Shown here in pieces: positions 9,123-16,267 of a stretch of DNA of 64,000 nt. Positions within the stretch are counted from its first letter, which is position 1. The number at the start of each line of letters is the position of its first letter. The DNA is from Rhodopirellula baltica SH 1. GTDB taxonomy: Bacteria > Planctomycetota > Planctomycetia > Pirellulales > Pirellulaceae. The notes under the pieces were generated by a model, which was not told the DNA's origin, searched no databases, and worked only from the letters and a program-made list of their open reading frames with translations. The position numbers were made by a program, and so were the translations under genes. The stretch is from assembly GCF_000196115.1 (NCBI RefSeq), contig NC_005027.1, positions 2,046,001 to 2,110,000 of the forward strand. Direction: 5' to 3'.

Positions 9123-10121
9123 ATGTTCCGACCGTTTCCCTTCGTTTGCATATTCGCATTGATTTCGTTGATCGCTGGGTCGTTCTCCTACGCTGACTCA
9201 CCAAAGAAGCCATCCGATGACGGTCCGAAACACGTTCGCATTTTGACGATTGGCAACAGCTTCACTCACAACGCGACTCGCTACCTGGACGAGATCGTCG
9301 AGGCCGCGGGTCACAAACTGACCCACAAAATGCTTTCGATCGGCGGTTCGCCATTGGAGTTGCATGCGAAGAAAGCGTTGGCATTCGAGAAAGATCCAAT
9401 GGCTCCATTCGCCAAGTACGGAAACGGCGAAACCCTCCAAGAAGCACTGCAAAGCGAACCATGGGACTTCGTCACGATCCAACAAGTCAGCATCAAAAGC
9501 CACAACCTTGAGACCTACCATCCCTACGCCCAGCAATTGGCCCAAATCATTCGTCGCGATGCCCCGCAAGCCAGGTTGCTGGTGCATCAGACTTGGTCCT
9601 ATCGAAGTGACGACCCACGTTTTCGTCGCGTGAAATTGATTGCGGGAGAACCAGCCACCCAGCGAGAAATGTACGAAGGACTCAGCGAAGCCTACCGAAC
9701 GATCACGGCCGAACTATCCGCGAACCGTATCCCGGTTGGTGATGCGTTCTGGGCGGCGGACAACCACGCTCAATTCAGCTATCGCGAGGCGGCTGACTTT
9801 GATGCGGCGTCGGTTGAGTTCCCTGAGCTACCCGACCAAACTCACTCATTGCACGTGGGATACCGCTGGCGAGAAATCGATGGCAAACAACAATTGAAGA
9901 TGGACGGCCATCACGCCAACGTTGCCGGCGAGTACTTGGGCGCATGCGTGTGGTTTGAATGTCTATATGGAGAAACCCCTATCGGCAATTCCTTCGTCCC
10001 CGACCAACTCGACGCCGAATACGCAGCGCACCTGCAAACGATTGCCCATCGTGCGGCCCAACAAGGCGGTGATGTCGTTTCGGGTCCTTTCGCATCACTG
10101 AACGCCGCCGCAAAGGATTGA
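9123..10121 (+). CDS. Exported DUF4886 / SGNH-like hydrolase
   Basis: 332 aa with a signal peptide (residues ~5-24). The SGNH block I motif is GNSFT (residues 44-48, nucleophile Ser46). A C-terminal DGHHANVAGEYLG segment supplies the catalytic Asp/His-type motif (D-x-x-H pattern), as in DUF4886 proteins. These are predicted periplasmic or surface esterases acting on carbohydrate acyl groups; the substrate is inferred only from the setting of sulfatases and esterases. It stands alone between the terminator at 8.9 kb and the 195-bp repeats, which start 4 bp after its stop. Confidence 0.82.
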   Translation: MFRPFPFVCIFALISLIAGSFSYADSPKKPSDDGPKHVRILTIGNSFTHNATRYLDEIVEAAGHKLTHKMLSIGGSPLELHAKKALAFEKDPMAPFAKYGNGETLQEALQSEPWDFVTIQQVSIKSHNLETYHPYAQQLAQIIRRDAPQARLLVHQTWSYRSDDPRFRRVKLIAGEPATQREMYEGLSEAYRTITAELSANRIPVGDAFWAADNHAQFSYREAADFDAASVEFPELPDQTHSLHVGYRWREIDGKQQLKMDGHHANVAGEYLGACVWFECLYGETPIGNSFVPDQLDAEYAAHLQTIAHRAAQQGGDVVSGPFASLNAAAKD

Positions 10122-10125
10122 AAGC

Positions 10126-10805
10126 ATTCCGACGGATGCGTTGTCGCACGTAGGCCAGGTCCCACCTGGCACTGGTGCATTACCGGAATAACACAGCCCT
10201 CGCCATAAGAGATTATTTGGACGCCTCTCTCGGCAGCTGGATTCGCCAGAATTCAGAGGTGCGAGTTCATAAGCATTCGACCTCGTAGCGAATCCAGCGA
10301 CGGTCTCACCAACGTACTAGATTCCGACAGACGCGTTGTCGCACGTAGGCCAGGTCCCACCTGGCGCTGGTTCATAGCCGGAACAACACAGCCCTCGCCA
10401 CAAAGTTTTTTTTGAATGCCTCGCGTGGTAGCTGGATTCGCCAGAATTCAGAGATGCGAGTTCATAAGCGTTCGACCTCGTAGCGAATCCGCCGACAGTC
10501 TCGCCAACGTACTAGGTTCCGACGGACGCGTTGTCGCACGTAGGCCAGGTCCCACCTGGCGCTAGTTCATAGCCGGAACAACACAGCCCTCGCCATAAAG
10601 GATTGTCTGGACGCCTCGCTCGTTAGCTGGATTCGCCAGAATTCAGAGATGCGAGTTCACAAGCGTTCGACCTCGTAGCGAATCCAGCGACAGTCTCGCC
10701 AACGTACTAGGTTCCGACAGAAGCGTTGTCGCACGTAGGCCAGGTCCCACCTGGCGCTGGTTCATCGCCGGAACAACTCAGCCCTCGCCATAAAAGCTGT
10801 TTGGA
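10126..10805. repeat. 195-bp tandem repeat, three full copies plus a partial one
   Basis: Copies start at 10126, 10321, 10516 and 10711, an exact 195-bp period. The last copy breaks off near 10800. Copies are roughly 90% alike by eye. Each unit holds two palindromes: GCCAGGT-ccc-ACCTGGC (10154-10170 in copy 1) and an 11-bp pair GCTGGATTCGC / GCGAATCCAGC (10236-10246 and 10288-10298) around a 41-nt loop. In copy 2 the second arm has mutated near its end. There is no open frame shared by the copies. It looks like an amplified intergenic palindromic element. Confidence 0.9.
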
Positions 10806-11230
10806 CGAATATAGAAAGAACACTCATTCCCGTCAGAGTCGTGGATCTCGGCCAAAAGTGGCCAACCGACAACCAAATCAACAAGTCGGATCGAAAGGAC
10901 ATCCCCGGCGGCGAAACGTCCAGCCCAAGAGTGAATTCTCCCTCCTGGCAGAAACATCGCCGTCACCCACTCCCCCTGCATCACGATCCACAACGAATCC
11001 TGCGGTCTGCCCCACGCGGTTCTTGACTCCACTTCACACAACTTTCCAGTCCGTCCGGCCAACCGGACAGGCACGCTACTGCCATGGCGGTGTGTCTGGC
11101 AATAAGTTTTGGCATGTTCTCCCCCAGCGGAATCGCAGAATTTGCTTGCATCGCCCCGGCGCACCCGGCAAACTGGAACCATCTCGGTGGGGGGCAACGA
11201 GAACAAACCCCCGTTTAAAGAACAAGTCAC
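10778..11230 (-). CDS. Possible hypothetical protein ending inside the repeat
   Basis: An open frame of up to 150 codons. The last ~85 residues look protein-like, with alternating hydrophobic stretches such as FAAGDVLSIRLVDLVVGWPL and a regular end, SDGNECSFYIRPNS. The first ~50 residues look like noncoding sequence, so the real start is unknown. The C-terminus and stop lie inside the partial fourth repeat copy. It could be a gene remnant cut by the repeat. I recognise no family. Confidence 0.3.
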   Translation of the reverse strand: MTCSLNGGLFSLPPTEMVPVCRVRRGDASKFCDSAGGEHAKTYCQTHRHGSSVPVRLAGRTGKLCEVESRTAWGRPQDSLWIVMQGEWVTAMFLPGGRIHSWAGRFAAGDVLSIRLVDLVVGWPLLAEIHDSDGNECSFYIRPNSFYGEG

Positions 11231-11336
11231 CGCGAAGTCAAAACTCGCGACTTGTTCTCACCGCCAAACCACCAAAAACAATCATCAAAACCTATTCTCA
11301 GTCGGTCCAACTGTTGAAACCCGCCGTTCTGTCTCA

Positions 11337-11897
11337 ATGAACCAATGCAATATTTTGGAAGCAATACGACTGATTACGCATTCACTCCTTTACGTTTTGC
11401 TCCTGTGCATGCTTTGCGCTGTCGGTTGCCAATCCGAATCCGACGGGCCGATCGCAACAAACATAGTCGACGAACGTAACACTGCGCCGCCCCAAAGCCT
11501 GGATTTCGACGCTTTGCTTACCGCCGTGGACGACGCAATTGGCGATCGATTTCAGACGATGCAAATGGACGCAATGCAATCTGCGACTTATCAATACGGC
11601 GGCCCCATCAAGGCTGTCGTGGACATTGTCGACCCGATCGCAAAAGACTCTGGTTTCACGCTTTCCGATGACCAGCCGACTGCCGAAATGGGTGAGGCGG
11701 CGAAGAAAATGCAAGCGAAGATGGGTATCAACATGAGTTCCGTCGACCAGGTGATGTACACGCATCCAAGTGGCGACACTTTGATGATCGTCAGGATGGA
11801 CATGTCCAATGACGACATAGACATGAAGATGCTGACGGTACAACTGATGAATCCGAAGAAGATGGCCGAGTTTGGTGCGAAGGCACAGAAGCTGTAA
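11337..11897 (+). CDS. Putative lipoprotein, cassette gene
   Basis: 186 aa. A hydrophobic N-terminus ending LLLCMLCAVGC gives a type II signal peptide with Cys as the lipidation site (residue ~29). The mature part is acidic and rich in Met, Asp and Lys. I recognise no domain. The ATG at 11337 was chosen because the signal peptide starts there; the frame is open further back but unlike protein. It is the first gene of the cassette array; a degenerate attC-like right half follows it at ~11930-11977. Confidence 0.65.
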   Translation: MNQCNILEAIRLITHSLLYVLLLCMLCAVGCQSESDGPIATNIVDERNTAPPQSLDFDALLTAVDDAIGDRFQTMQMDAMQSATYQYGGPIKAVVDIVDPIAKDSGFTLSDDQPTAEMGEAAKKMQAKMGINMSSVDQVMYTHPSGDTLMIVRMDMSNDDIDMKMLTVQLMNPKKMAEFGAKAQKL

Positions 11898-11929
11898 CCC
11901 GCTGGCTTGTTTCAACGCCTGCAATTTTG

Positions 11930-11977
11930 GACAATGGAAAATTGATCTCCGCGACTCGGTTATCGCGATCGTTCCCC
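11930..11977 (+). other. Degenerate attC-like site (right half only)
   Basis: TTGGACAATGG, then CTCGGTTATCGCGATC and GTTCCCC (11971-11977), follow the layout of the right half of the strong sites. The left half with AAC box and bulged arm is not recognisable. Confidence 0.35.
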
Positions 11978-11999
11978 GACATAGAGTTGTCCGCCTGCC

Positions 12000-12485
12000 A
12001 TGACCGCCTGGGCTGAGTTGTTGATCCGCCATCACGCTGCCGCACATGCCGACTCCGGGTATGAGCCGCTGTTCGGCGATGCAGCACCGCTCGAGCGTCT
12101 CGATGACCTCCCATTCAAAATCGGGCTTCCATTGCCACTCGAACTGAGGGATCTCTATCGGAGTGTTGATGGATACGGTCTGAAGATGGATGCCGACTCC
12201 ATGCTATCGCCATGGCTCATCGTGCCGACCTCTGAATTGGCGGACTTCGTTTCTTCCTGCCGCAGCACGATCGCCGATACACACGAAAACTTATCCAGAC
12301 GATTTCTCCCGTTTATCGATTGGGCAAACGGGGACTCGATGGGTTACATTTATGACCGGAACGGCAACCTGACCGATGGTCTTCACATGTTCATGCATGA
12401 ATTGTTCCGCTACGACGCCGATCAGGATCCTGACGATTTTTTCCGCTCCTTCGACGGATCAATCGCTGACTTTCTTGAGTCGTGA
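12000..12485 (+). CDS. SMI1/KNR4 (SUKH) family protein, cassette gene
   Basis: 161 aa, one SMI1/KNR4-SUKH fold domain. The segment LPFKIGLPLPLELRDLYRSVDG (residues ~35-56) is the typical helix before the first strand. WANGDSMGYIYDRNGNL and the C-terminal FFRSFDGSIADFLES match the core and the last helix of the family. SUKH proteins are often immunity proteins against contact-dependent or polymorphic toxins, but single cassette-borne members of unknown role are common. There is no toxin next to it, so the role here is open. The stop is 5 bp ahead of the attC site at 12491. Confidence 0.82.
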   Translation: MTAWAELLIRHHAAAHADSGYEPLFGDAAPLERLDDLPFKIGLPLPLELRDLYRSVDGYGLKMDADSMLSPWLIVPTSELADFVSSCRSTIADTHENLSRRFLPFIDWANGDSMGYIYDRNGNLTDGLHMFMHELFRYDADQDPDDFFRSFDGSIADFLES

Positions 12486-12490
12486 AGCAG

Positions 12491-12581
12491 CGGGGAACAA
12501 TCCAATGAACCCGAGCGGCGAAGTCGGGTGTTTTAAATGGACAATTTCTCGTCGCCGCCGGGGGATTGGTGACGTTCCCCG
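12491..12581 (+). other. attC site
   Basis: 91 bp. R'' box GGGGAAC (12492-12498) pairs with R' box GTTCCCC (12574-12580). Inner arms: CCAAT, extra G (12507), AACCCG, extra A (12514), GCGGCGA on the left; TCGCCGC, CGGGGG, ATTGG (12552-12569) on the right. Two unpaired left-arm bases 6 nt apart are the known hallmark of attC folding. Confidence 0.8.
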
Positions 12582-12625
12582 ACTGAGAATGATCGCGCGA
12601 ATCTCCCGACGCAATGATGCTATAC

Positions 12626-12874
12626 ATGGACGACGGATACGAACTCGACACTGACAAGATCGACGACACCGTTTTGGCGTTACTTGCGCTTACGATGTGC
12701 GGCGGTGACCGTGCGTGGAAGGGCCACGACTGGGATACACTTTCACGACTTCACGAGAAGGGCATGATTCACGACCCCGTAGGCAAAGCCAAATCCGTGG
12801 CATTAACCCCCGAGGGCATGGAACGCTGCCAGAAATTGTTCGACGCAATGTTCGTGCGGAAGACTGAAGCATGA
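12626..12874 (+). CDS. DUF6429 family protein, cassette gene
   Basis: 82 aa from the ATG at 12626; a start at 12614 adds four residues. The sequence follows the DUF6429 pattern: DTDKIDDTVLALLALT near the N-terminus, RAWKGHDWDTLSRLHEKGMI in the middle and DPVGKAKSVALTPEGMERCQ near the end. The end resembles a small winged-helix-like fold. Function is unknown; the family is typically encoded by short accessory genes in mobile regions. It is the second clear cassette of the array, between the attC sites at 12491 and ~12942. Confidence 0.8.
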   Translation: MDDGYELDTDKIDDTVLALLALTMCGGDRAWKGHDWDTLSRLHEKGMIHDPVGKAKSVALTPEGMERCQKLFDAMFVRKTEA

Positions 12875-12941
12875 ATGTTTGCTCACTCACATCCGACATC
12901 GACCAACATCACCTATCATCAACGTCGGATCCAAGCCGAGC

Positions 12942-13034
12942 GGATAGCCATGGCGTGCACGCGGAGCGGCGTTTGCGGCCGGATTTGAAATAGACAACTT
13001 TACTATCCCCGCCCGGTGACGCCGGACGTTCGTT
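12942..13034 (+). other. attC site, degenerate R'' box
   Basis: Left arm CGT, extra G (12957), CAC, one more G, CGG, extra A (12965), GCGG; right arm CCGC, CCGGTG, ACG (13009-13021). R' box GTTCGTT at 13028-13034. The expected AAC of the left box reads AGC, so this site may be decayed. Confidence 0.5.
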
Positions 13035-13049
13035 GACAAGGAGCTTGTC

Positions 13050-13634
13050 CTGAATTTCAAACGTGCTCTCGGTTCTGAATCGCCAAAGGCACAATGTGCT
13101 GCTGCACTGTTCCTTCGATCGGAAGGTCCTCGTGGTGCTATCCACCTGCGAGATTTACTTGATTGCTGCCAAAATGTTTCGATTGATGGTCAATCGTTGC
13201 CGCCCACCCAGGAACGACTCGTTGCCTACGGGGCACGCTCGCTTGGCACAATTGTCCATGCGATCGGTTTTGACAACGAAGACGACCTCCACAAACGCAT
13301 TTCGGATTGGCTGATCCGCCTTACCAGCAATCGTCATTTGCAAATAGCCGGGTTTGCAATTCACGCCCTTGGTGACTTGGGCTTCCCACCACACGCGGTG
13401 CAACAGAGACTCGAGGAATTGATCGCCGGTCCCAAACGCATGGACGACCTGTCAACAATCACGTGTCGCGGAACTGCATTTCGCATTCTGGCGGCACTCG
13501 ATCGTTCAATTGCCACACAGTACATTGATACGTTGGCGGCTCGCGAGTACCTTGCCGCACTTGACCATTGGCTTGCCGCTGGCTCCGACGATCCGAAGTT
13601 GCACGACGACCTCAGATGGCTTCGGGCAGAGTAG
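13050..13634 (+). CDS. Hypothetical cassette protein, probable CTG start
   Basis: 194 aa if started at CTG 13050. The first canonical start in frame is TTG 13197 (145 aa), but the frame upstream reads as good protein back to ~13050 (for example ESPKAQCAAALFLRSEGP). A textbook Shine-Dalgarno AAGGAG (13038-13043) sits 6 nt ahead of CTG 13050, and no ATG, GTG or TTG lies in frame between the stop at 13017 and 13197. The protein is mostly helical, with pairs such as LAAREYLAALDHWLAA suggesting repeat-like (HEAT-type) packing. I recognise no family. The attC-like site at 13635 follows directly. Confidence 0.6.
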   Translation: MNFKRALGSESPKAQCAAALFLRSEGPRGAIHLRDLLDCCQNVSIDGQSLPPTQERLVAYGARSLGTIVHAIGFDNEDDLHKRISDWLIRLTSNRHLQIAGFAIHALGDLGFPPHAVQQRLEELIAGPKRMDDLSTITCRGTAFRILAALDRSIATQYIDTLAAREYLAALDHWLAAGSDDPKLHDDLRWLRAE

Positions 13635-13724
13635 CGACGAACCATGAGTTGCAAAGAGGCCGCGAGCTGACGTTATTGAAGTGGAGGGTCGTACGTGCGC
13701 CCCCGCTGAACCCCGCCGTTCGCC
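13635..13724 (+). other. attC-like site (weaker pairing)
   Basis: Outer boxes CGAAC (13638-13642) and GTTCG (13718-13722) pair. The inner left arm GTT, extra G, CAAAG, extra A, GGCCGC pairs only partly with GCGCCCCCGCTGAAC on the right. Position directly after a stop codon fits a cassette end. Confidence 0.45.
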
Positions 13725-13739
13725 GACTGAAAGGGAAAG

Positions 13740-14306
13740 TTGAAATTCCTTCGCTTCCGACTTCGATCACTTTTCATAGCCACAGCCGTCGCTGCTATCG
13801 GAATAGCTGCTTCCAGACCACTTAAGCCCGCAATCTCGATCGAATCACTCGCCGCCGTTCCGGCAACCGAACCGTTCACCGAGTTTCCCGGCAAATATCG
13901 GCAGTTCACGCTGACCGTGAAAAACGACGGCAGCCTCCCTCTTTGGCTCACACCAAACGAAAGTCCGATTCTCGACTTCCCTTGGTTGTCCTTTGCTAAC
14001 CAAGGGCATCCAACATATGTCGAGCTTGAGATCGACGCGGACGACTGTGCCAAACTTTCGGCAGGCGAAACACGAGTTTACAACCTCGTTGTCCACGCTG
14101 AATTCAAGCAGTTCACGCTTGGAGTCCATGCACGTGATTGGCGTGGGCGTGAGGGCTATACACATTTAGGGTTCTTCGAAACGGCAAATGCCGTTAGCAG
14201 GGAAGAATCCGATGCACCCGAGTCCGCGAGTCAGGCTGTATTTACAATGGAAGATCAATCGCGCGGACCGGGTGATCGTTTGGCGTCACCCGAGATACTT
14301 CGTTGA
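13740..14306 (+). CDS. Exported or membrane-anchored hypothetical, cassette gene
   Basis: 188 aa from TTG 13740, with GGGAAAG directly upstream as a short-spaced ribosome site. The N-terminus MKFLRFRLRSLFIATAVAAIGIAA is the basic plus hydrophobic pattern that planctomycetes use on many anchored proteins. The mature part is beta-rich and resembles an immunoglobulin-like or DUF-type domain (ETRVYNLVVHAEFKQFTL). The last ~35 residues are encoded by the attC site at 14199, so the reading frame runs through the recombination site and the natural C-terminus depends on the cassette junction. No family recognised. Confidence 0.6.
   Translation: MKFLRFRLRSLFIATAVAAIGIAASRPLKPAISIESLAAVPATEPFTEFPGKYRQFTLTVKNDGSLPLWLTPNESPILDFPWLSFANQGHPTYVELEIDADDCAKLSAGETRVYNLVVHAEFKQFTLGVHARDWRGREGYTHLGFFETANAVSREESDAPESASQAVFTMEDQSRGPGDRLASPEILR
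14199..14284 (+). other. attC site overlapping the gene end
   Basis: Left arm GAT, extra G (14214), CACCCG, extra A (14221), GTCCGCG; right arm CGCGGAC, CGGGTG, ATC (14262-14277): all arm bases pair. R' box GTTTGGC (14278-14284). The left box reads GGGAAG instead of ending in AAC and does not match R', as expected if R' was exchanged by recombination or the left box has mutated. Confidence 0.7.
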
Positions 14307-14381
14307 AGGAAACCTCTGATCGACGATCAAATTGAACTCAAATCATACTCGCATAAACACTCAATAGAGGCTTGGCCGGGA

Positions 14382-14714
14382 GTGACTGACGTTTCTGCAT
14401 CCACAGCGACTGATTCGCTCTCGCGTGAAGAGCCGAGCGAACGCGGCGACATCGCGGCCAGATACCTCGTCGCTTTCTTCTTCTCGACCAACGCTTGCTT
14501 TGCCGTTTACATGTTCACGCAGTATTTTGTCTGGAAGACGTACGGCAATGAGTTACACACGATTTACATGACGATCGTTTTCACGACGACCGTACTACTT
14601 GCCCTCTCAACTCGTCGTCTCTGGACCGAACGCGCCCGTGAAGGGACGTATCTTTTCTTCGTCGCTCTTGCAGTTTCATTAATCGGCAAAATTGCTTCAG
14701 AACTGCATGCCTAG
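14382..14714 (+). CDS. Small three-TM membrane protein, cassette gene
   Basis: 110 aa from GTG 14382. After a Ser/Glu-rich cytoplasmic start (to residue ~25), three hydrophobic segments follow: YLVAFFFSTNACFAVYMFTQYFV, TIYMTIVFTTTVLLAL and GTYLFFVALAVSLIGKIA. No family recognised. The frame is open upstream to the stop of the preceding gene at 14306, so the start could lie further 5', but no ATG is available. No attC-like site is visible between this gene and the next. Confidence 0.5.
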   Translation: MTDVSASTATDSLSREEPSERGDIAARYLVAFFFSTNACFAVYMFTQYFVWKTYGNELHTIYMTIVFTTTVLLALSTRRLWTERAREGTYLFFVALAVSLIGKIASELHA

Positions 14715-14838
14715 CCAGGTGTGAATTCACCACGTCGGGTAGCCATCGCATGCGACGGAGAACGAGTGGTCCGTTTTCTCGCTTGCTTGCAAGTCTCAAG
14801 TCCGTGTCTGAACGATAACAAAACGACACCGCATTCTA

Positions 14839-15081
14839 TTGACAACAGACGTCGCATCGATAGTCATCGCCGCACTTCCTTGGCATAGGTTCGGCTTTTG
14901 CGCGTTTGCTGTACCCGGCATCGACATGCTGGTTCCTCGATTATCCATCCTGAATAAAACCACAGTCCCTGGCGGTCGCCCACTAGACGGTGTGATGGAA
15001 ACGCCGCTGCAAATCCTCGGCCGCATTGCGTTAATTGGCGACCTCGTGTTCTACAGCGGCGAAGGAGTCGTCCGTTCATGA
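14839..15081 (+). CDS. Hypothetical short protein, cassette gene
   Basis: 80 aa from TTG 14839. The C-terminal half (VPGGRPLDGVMETPLQILGR, then IALIGDLVFYSGEG) reads like real protein; the first 20 residues are less certain. It overlaps the 26-codon frame that follows by an ATGA junction (15078-15081). No family recognised. It shares the cassette that ends with the attC at 15195. Confidence 0.45.
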   Translation: MTTDVASIVIAALPWHRFGFCAFAVPGIDMLVPRLSILNKTTVPGGRPLDGVMETPLQILGRIALIGDLVFYSGEGVVRS

Positions 15082-15158
15082 CATTTGTGAGCTGGCCACT
15101 TGCCGGTATACTTGTGGCTTGGGTAGCTGTCAGACCGGTGGTCATGCCAAGTTTTTAA
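15078..15158 (+). CDS. Possible 26-aa membrane microprotein
   Basis: ATG at 15078 overlaps the stop of the preceding gene (ATGA). The product is MTFVSWPLAGILVAWVAVRP and six more residues, essentially one hydrophobic helix. Its length is too short for composition to prove coding. The evidence is the coupling and the hydrophobicity. It could instead be the frameshifted tail of the preceding gene. Confidence 0.3.
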   Translation: MTFVSWPLAGILVAWVAVRPVVMPSF

Positions 15159-15194
15159 AGGAATTTGCTTCGTCCTCCAATTCTCCAAAACTGC

Positions 15195-15283
15195 GGGCAA
15201 CCCTCCCGTGCACCGGAGCCACACTTGCGTGGTTTCACAAATGGACATCAACTATCCCGGCCCGGTGACGCGTATCGTTGCCC
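15195..15283 (+). other. attC site
   Basis: R'' box GGGCAAC (15195-15201) and R' box GTTGCCC (15277-15283) pair over 7 bp. Left arm CGT, extra G (15210), CACCGG, extra A (15217), GCC pairs exactly with GGC, CCGGTG, ACG (15259-15270). Loop carries TGGACA. This is the clearest of the sites. Confidence 0.82.
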
Positions 15284-15290
15284 TTAACGA

Positions 15291-15866
15291 ATGACTGACG
15301 CAGAAAACATTTCGCAACTAAAGGCGATCCTCTACGGAACTGACGCTTTGGTCAACGCTGCGTTTCAAGTCTGGGCGTTTGACACTGCAGTTGCCGACGA
15401 ACACGTCGAGCAAATGGCCGGATGGGCCGACCTCCAACAGCTAATGTTGTCCGGCACATTTGTAACCGATCGCTGTCTTACAGCGATCTCGACATTCCAC
15501 CGTCTTGAATGCCTTGATATCGGTGGTACGGCAATCACCGCATCAGGAATCGCCTACGCGAACATCCCACATGCTGTCAAAGACTTTGGACTCTACGACA
15601 TTGAACTTGATGACATCGCAGCTGACGCCATTGCTTCGCTGCCTAGCCTTCGCGCCCTGAACTGCAACGGCTGCGGCCTTTCGCACTACGCCTTGCTTCA
15701 ATTCCTACGCATACCGTCACTCCAAGCGATCGAGGCGTTGGGGGCGGACATGCCAGATTCCCACGCACGAGAATTTACTCTTGAACGTCCGGATATCTTG
15801 TTGCGATTGGACTCCGGCGTTTGGAAGGGTGGCGATGTTCGCCGCCCACCCGACTATGAGGCATAA
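15291..15866 (+). CDS. Leucine-rich-repeat-like protein, cassette gene
   Basis: 191 aa from ATG 15291, 8 bp after the attC R' box. Three leucine-rich-like units are visible: WADLQQLMLSGTFVTDRCLTA, FHRLECLDIGGTAITASGI, and LPSLRALNCNGCGLSHYALL. This is the 23-25-residue L-x-x-L-x-L pattern common in planctomycete proteins. The role is likely protein binding; nothing more can be said. Its own attC site is expected just downstream but is displaced to 18504 by the IS91-like insertion. Confidence 0.68.
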   Translation: MTDAENISQLKAILYGTDALVNAAFQVWAFDTAVADEHVEQMAGWADLQQLMLSGTFVTDRCLTAISTFHRLECLDIGGTAITASGIAYANIPHAVKDFGLYDIELDDIAADAIASLPSLRALNCNGCGLSHYALLQFLRIPSLQAIEALGADMPDSHAREFTLERPDILLRLDSGVWKGGDVRRPPDYEA

Positions 15867-16267
15867 CCAATAAGGATTTGACTTCGCGTGGATGCGGCGG
15901 TTGAGTCACTTTCTCTTTCAGTTTTCTTCGTTCGCCGCGGTTTAGAACGCGTCGCCTAGCCGAAGCTCAAGTCCTCTGTTCAAGATACCCGGGGGTGAAT
16001 GGCGAGGCGTTGATGGAATCTCCCTTGGGAATTGCTTCCCGGGTTGCGTTCTCGGACACAGAGGCCGGTTGGTTTAGAGGCAGATTCATTGTTGGCCGGC
16101 CGTTTGCTATGGACGACTTGCGATGGCGACGAGTTGGATGGAAGCGGATTGAGGCTCATTGCCCGATGAGTTTTGAGCTTGAGATTGCCGTCGCGACATA
16201 TCGCCCCCATTCGCCCTTCTGAAGACGTTCGAATTCGCTCGGTCGTTTCACTTCCTTGGTTCATGCG
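15867..16267. other. Left flank of IS91-like element
   Basis: 401 bp between the LRR-like gene and the transposase stop. It holds the left end of the insertion, probably with the IS origin or terminus. IS91-type target tetranucleotides occur (GAAC near 15947, GTTC/CAAG near 15978), but I cannot fix the boundary. The open frames here (such as 15995-16222) do not read as protein. Confidence 0.4.

Noticed and set aside
10126..10805. CRISPR array
   Set aside because: Units are 195 bp tandem copies without unique spacers, and no cas genes are nearby.
11210..11260. GAACAAGTC...GACTTGTTC palindrome as another attC
   Set aside because: Only 38 bp, extra bases in the wrong places and no gene end before it; could be a plain hairpin.
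10726..11340. 204-aa plus-strand open frame
   Set aside because: Starts inside the repeat and is low-complexity basic/Pro/Ser; not protein-like.
14715..14838. attC site between the two short cassette genes
   Set aside because: Inverted pieces such as CACCAC/GTGGT exist, but no AAC...GTT boxes with bulged arm could be aligned.
15980..16264. Small genes in the left flank of the IS91-like element (both strands)
   Set aside because: Neither frame reads as protein and there is no ribosome site.
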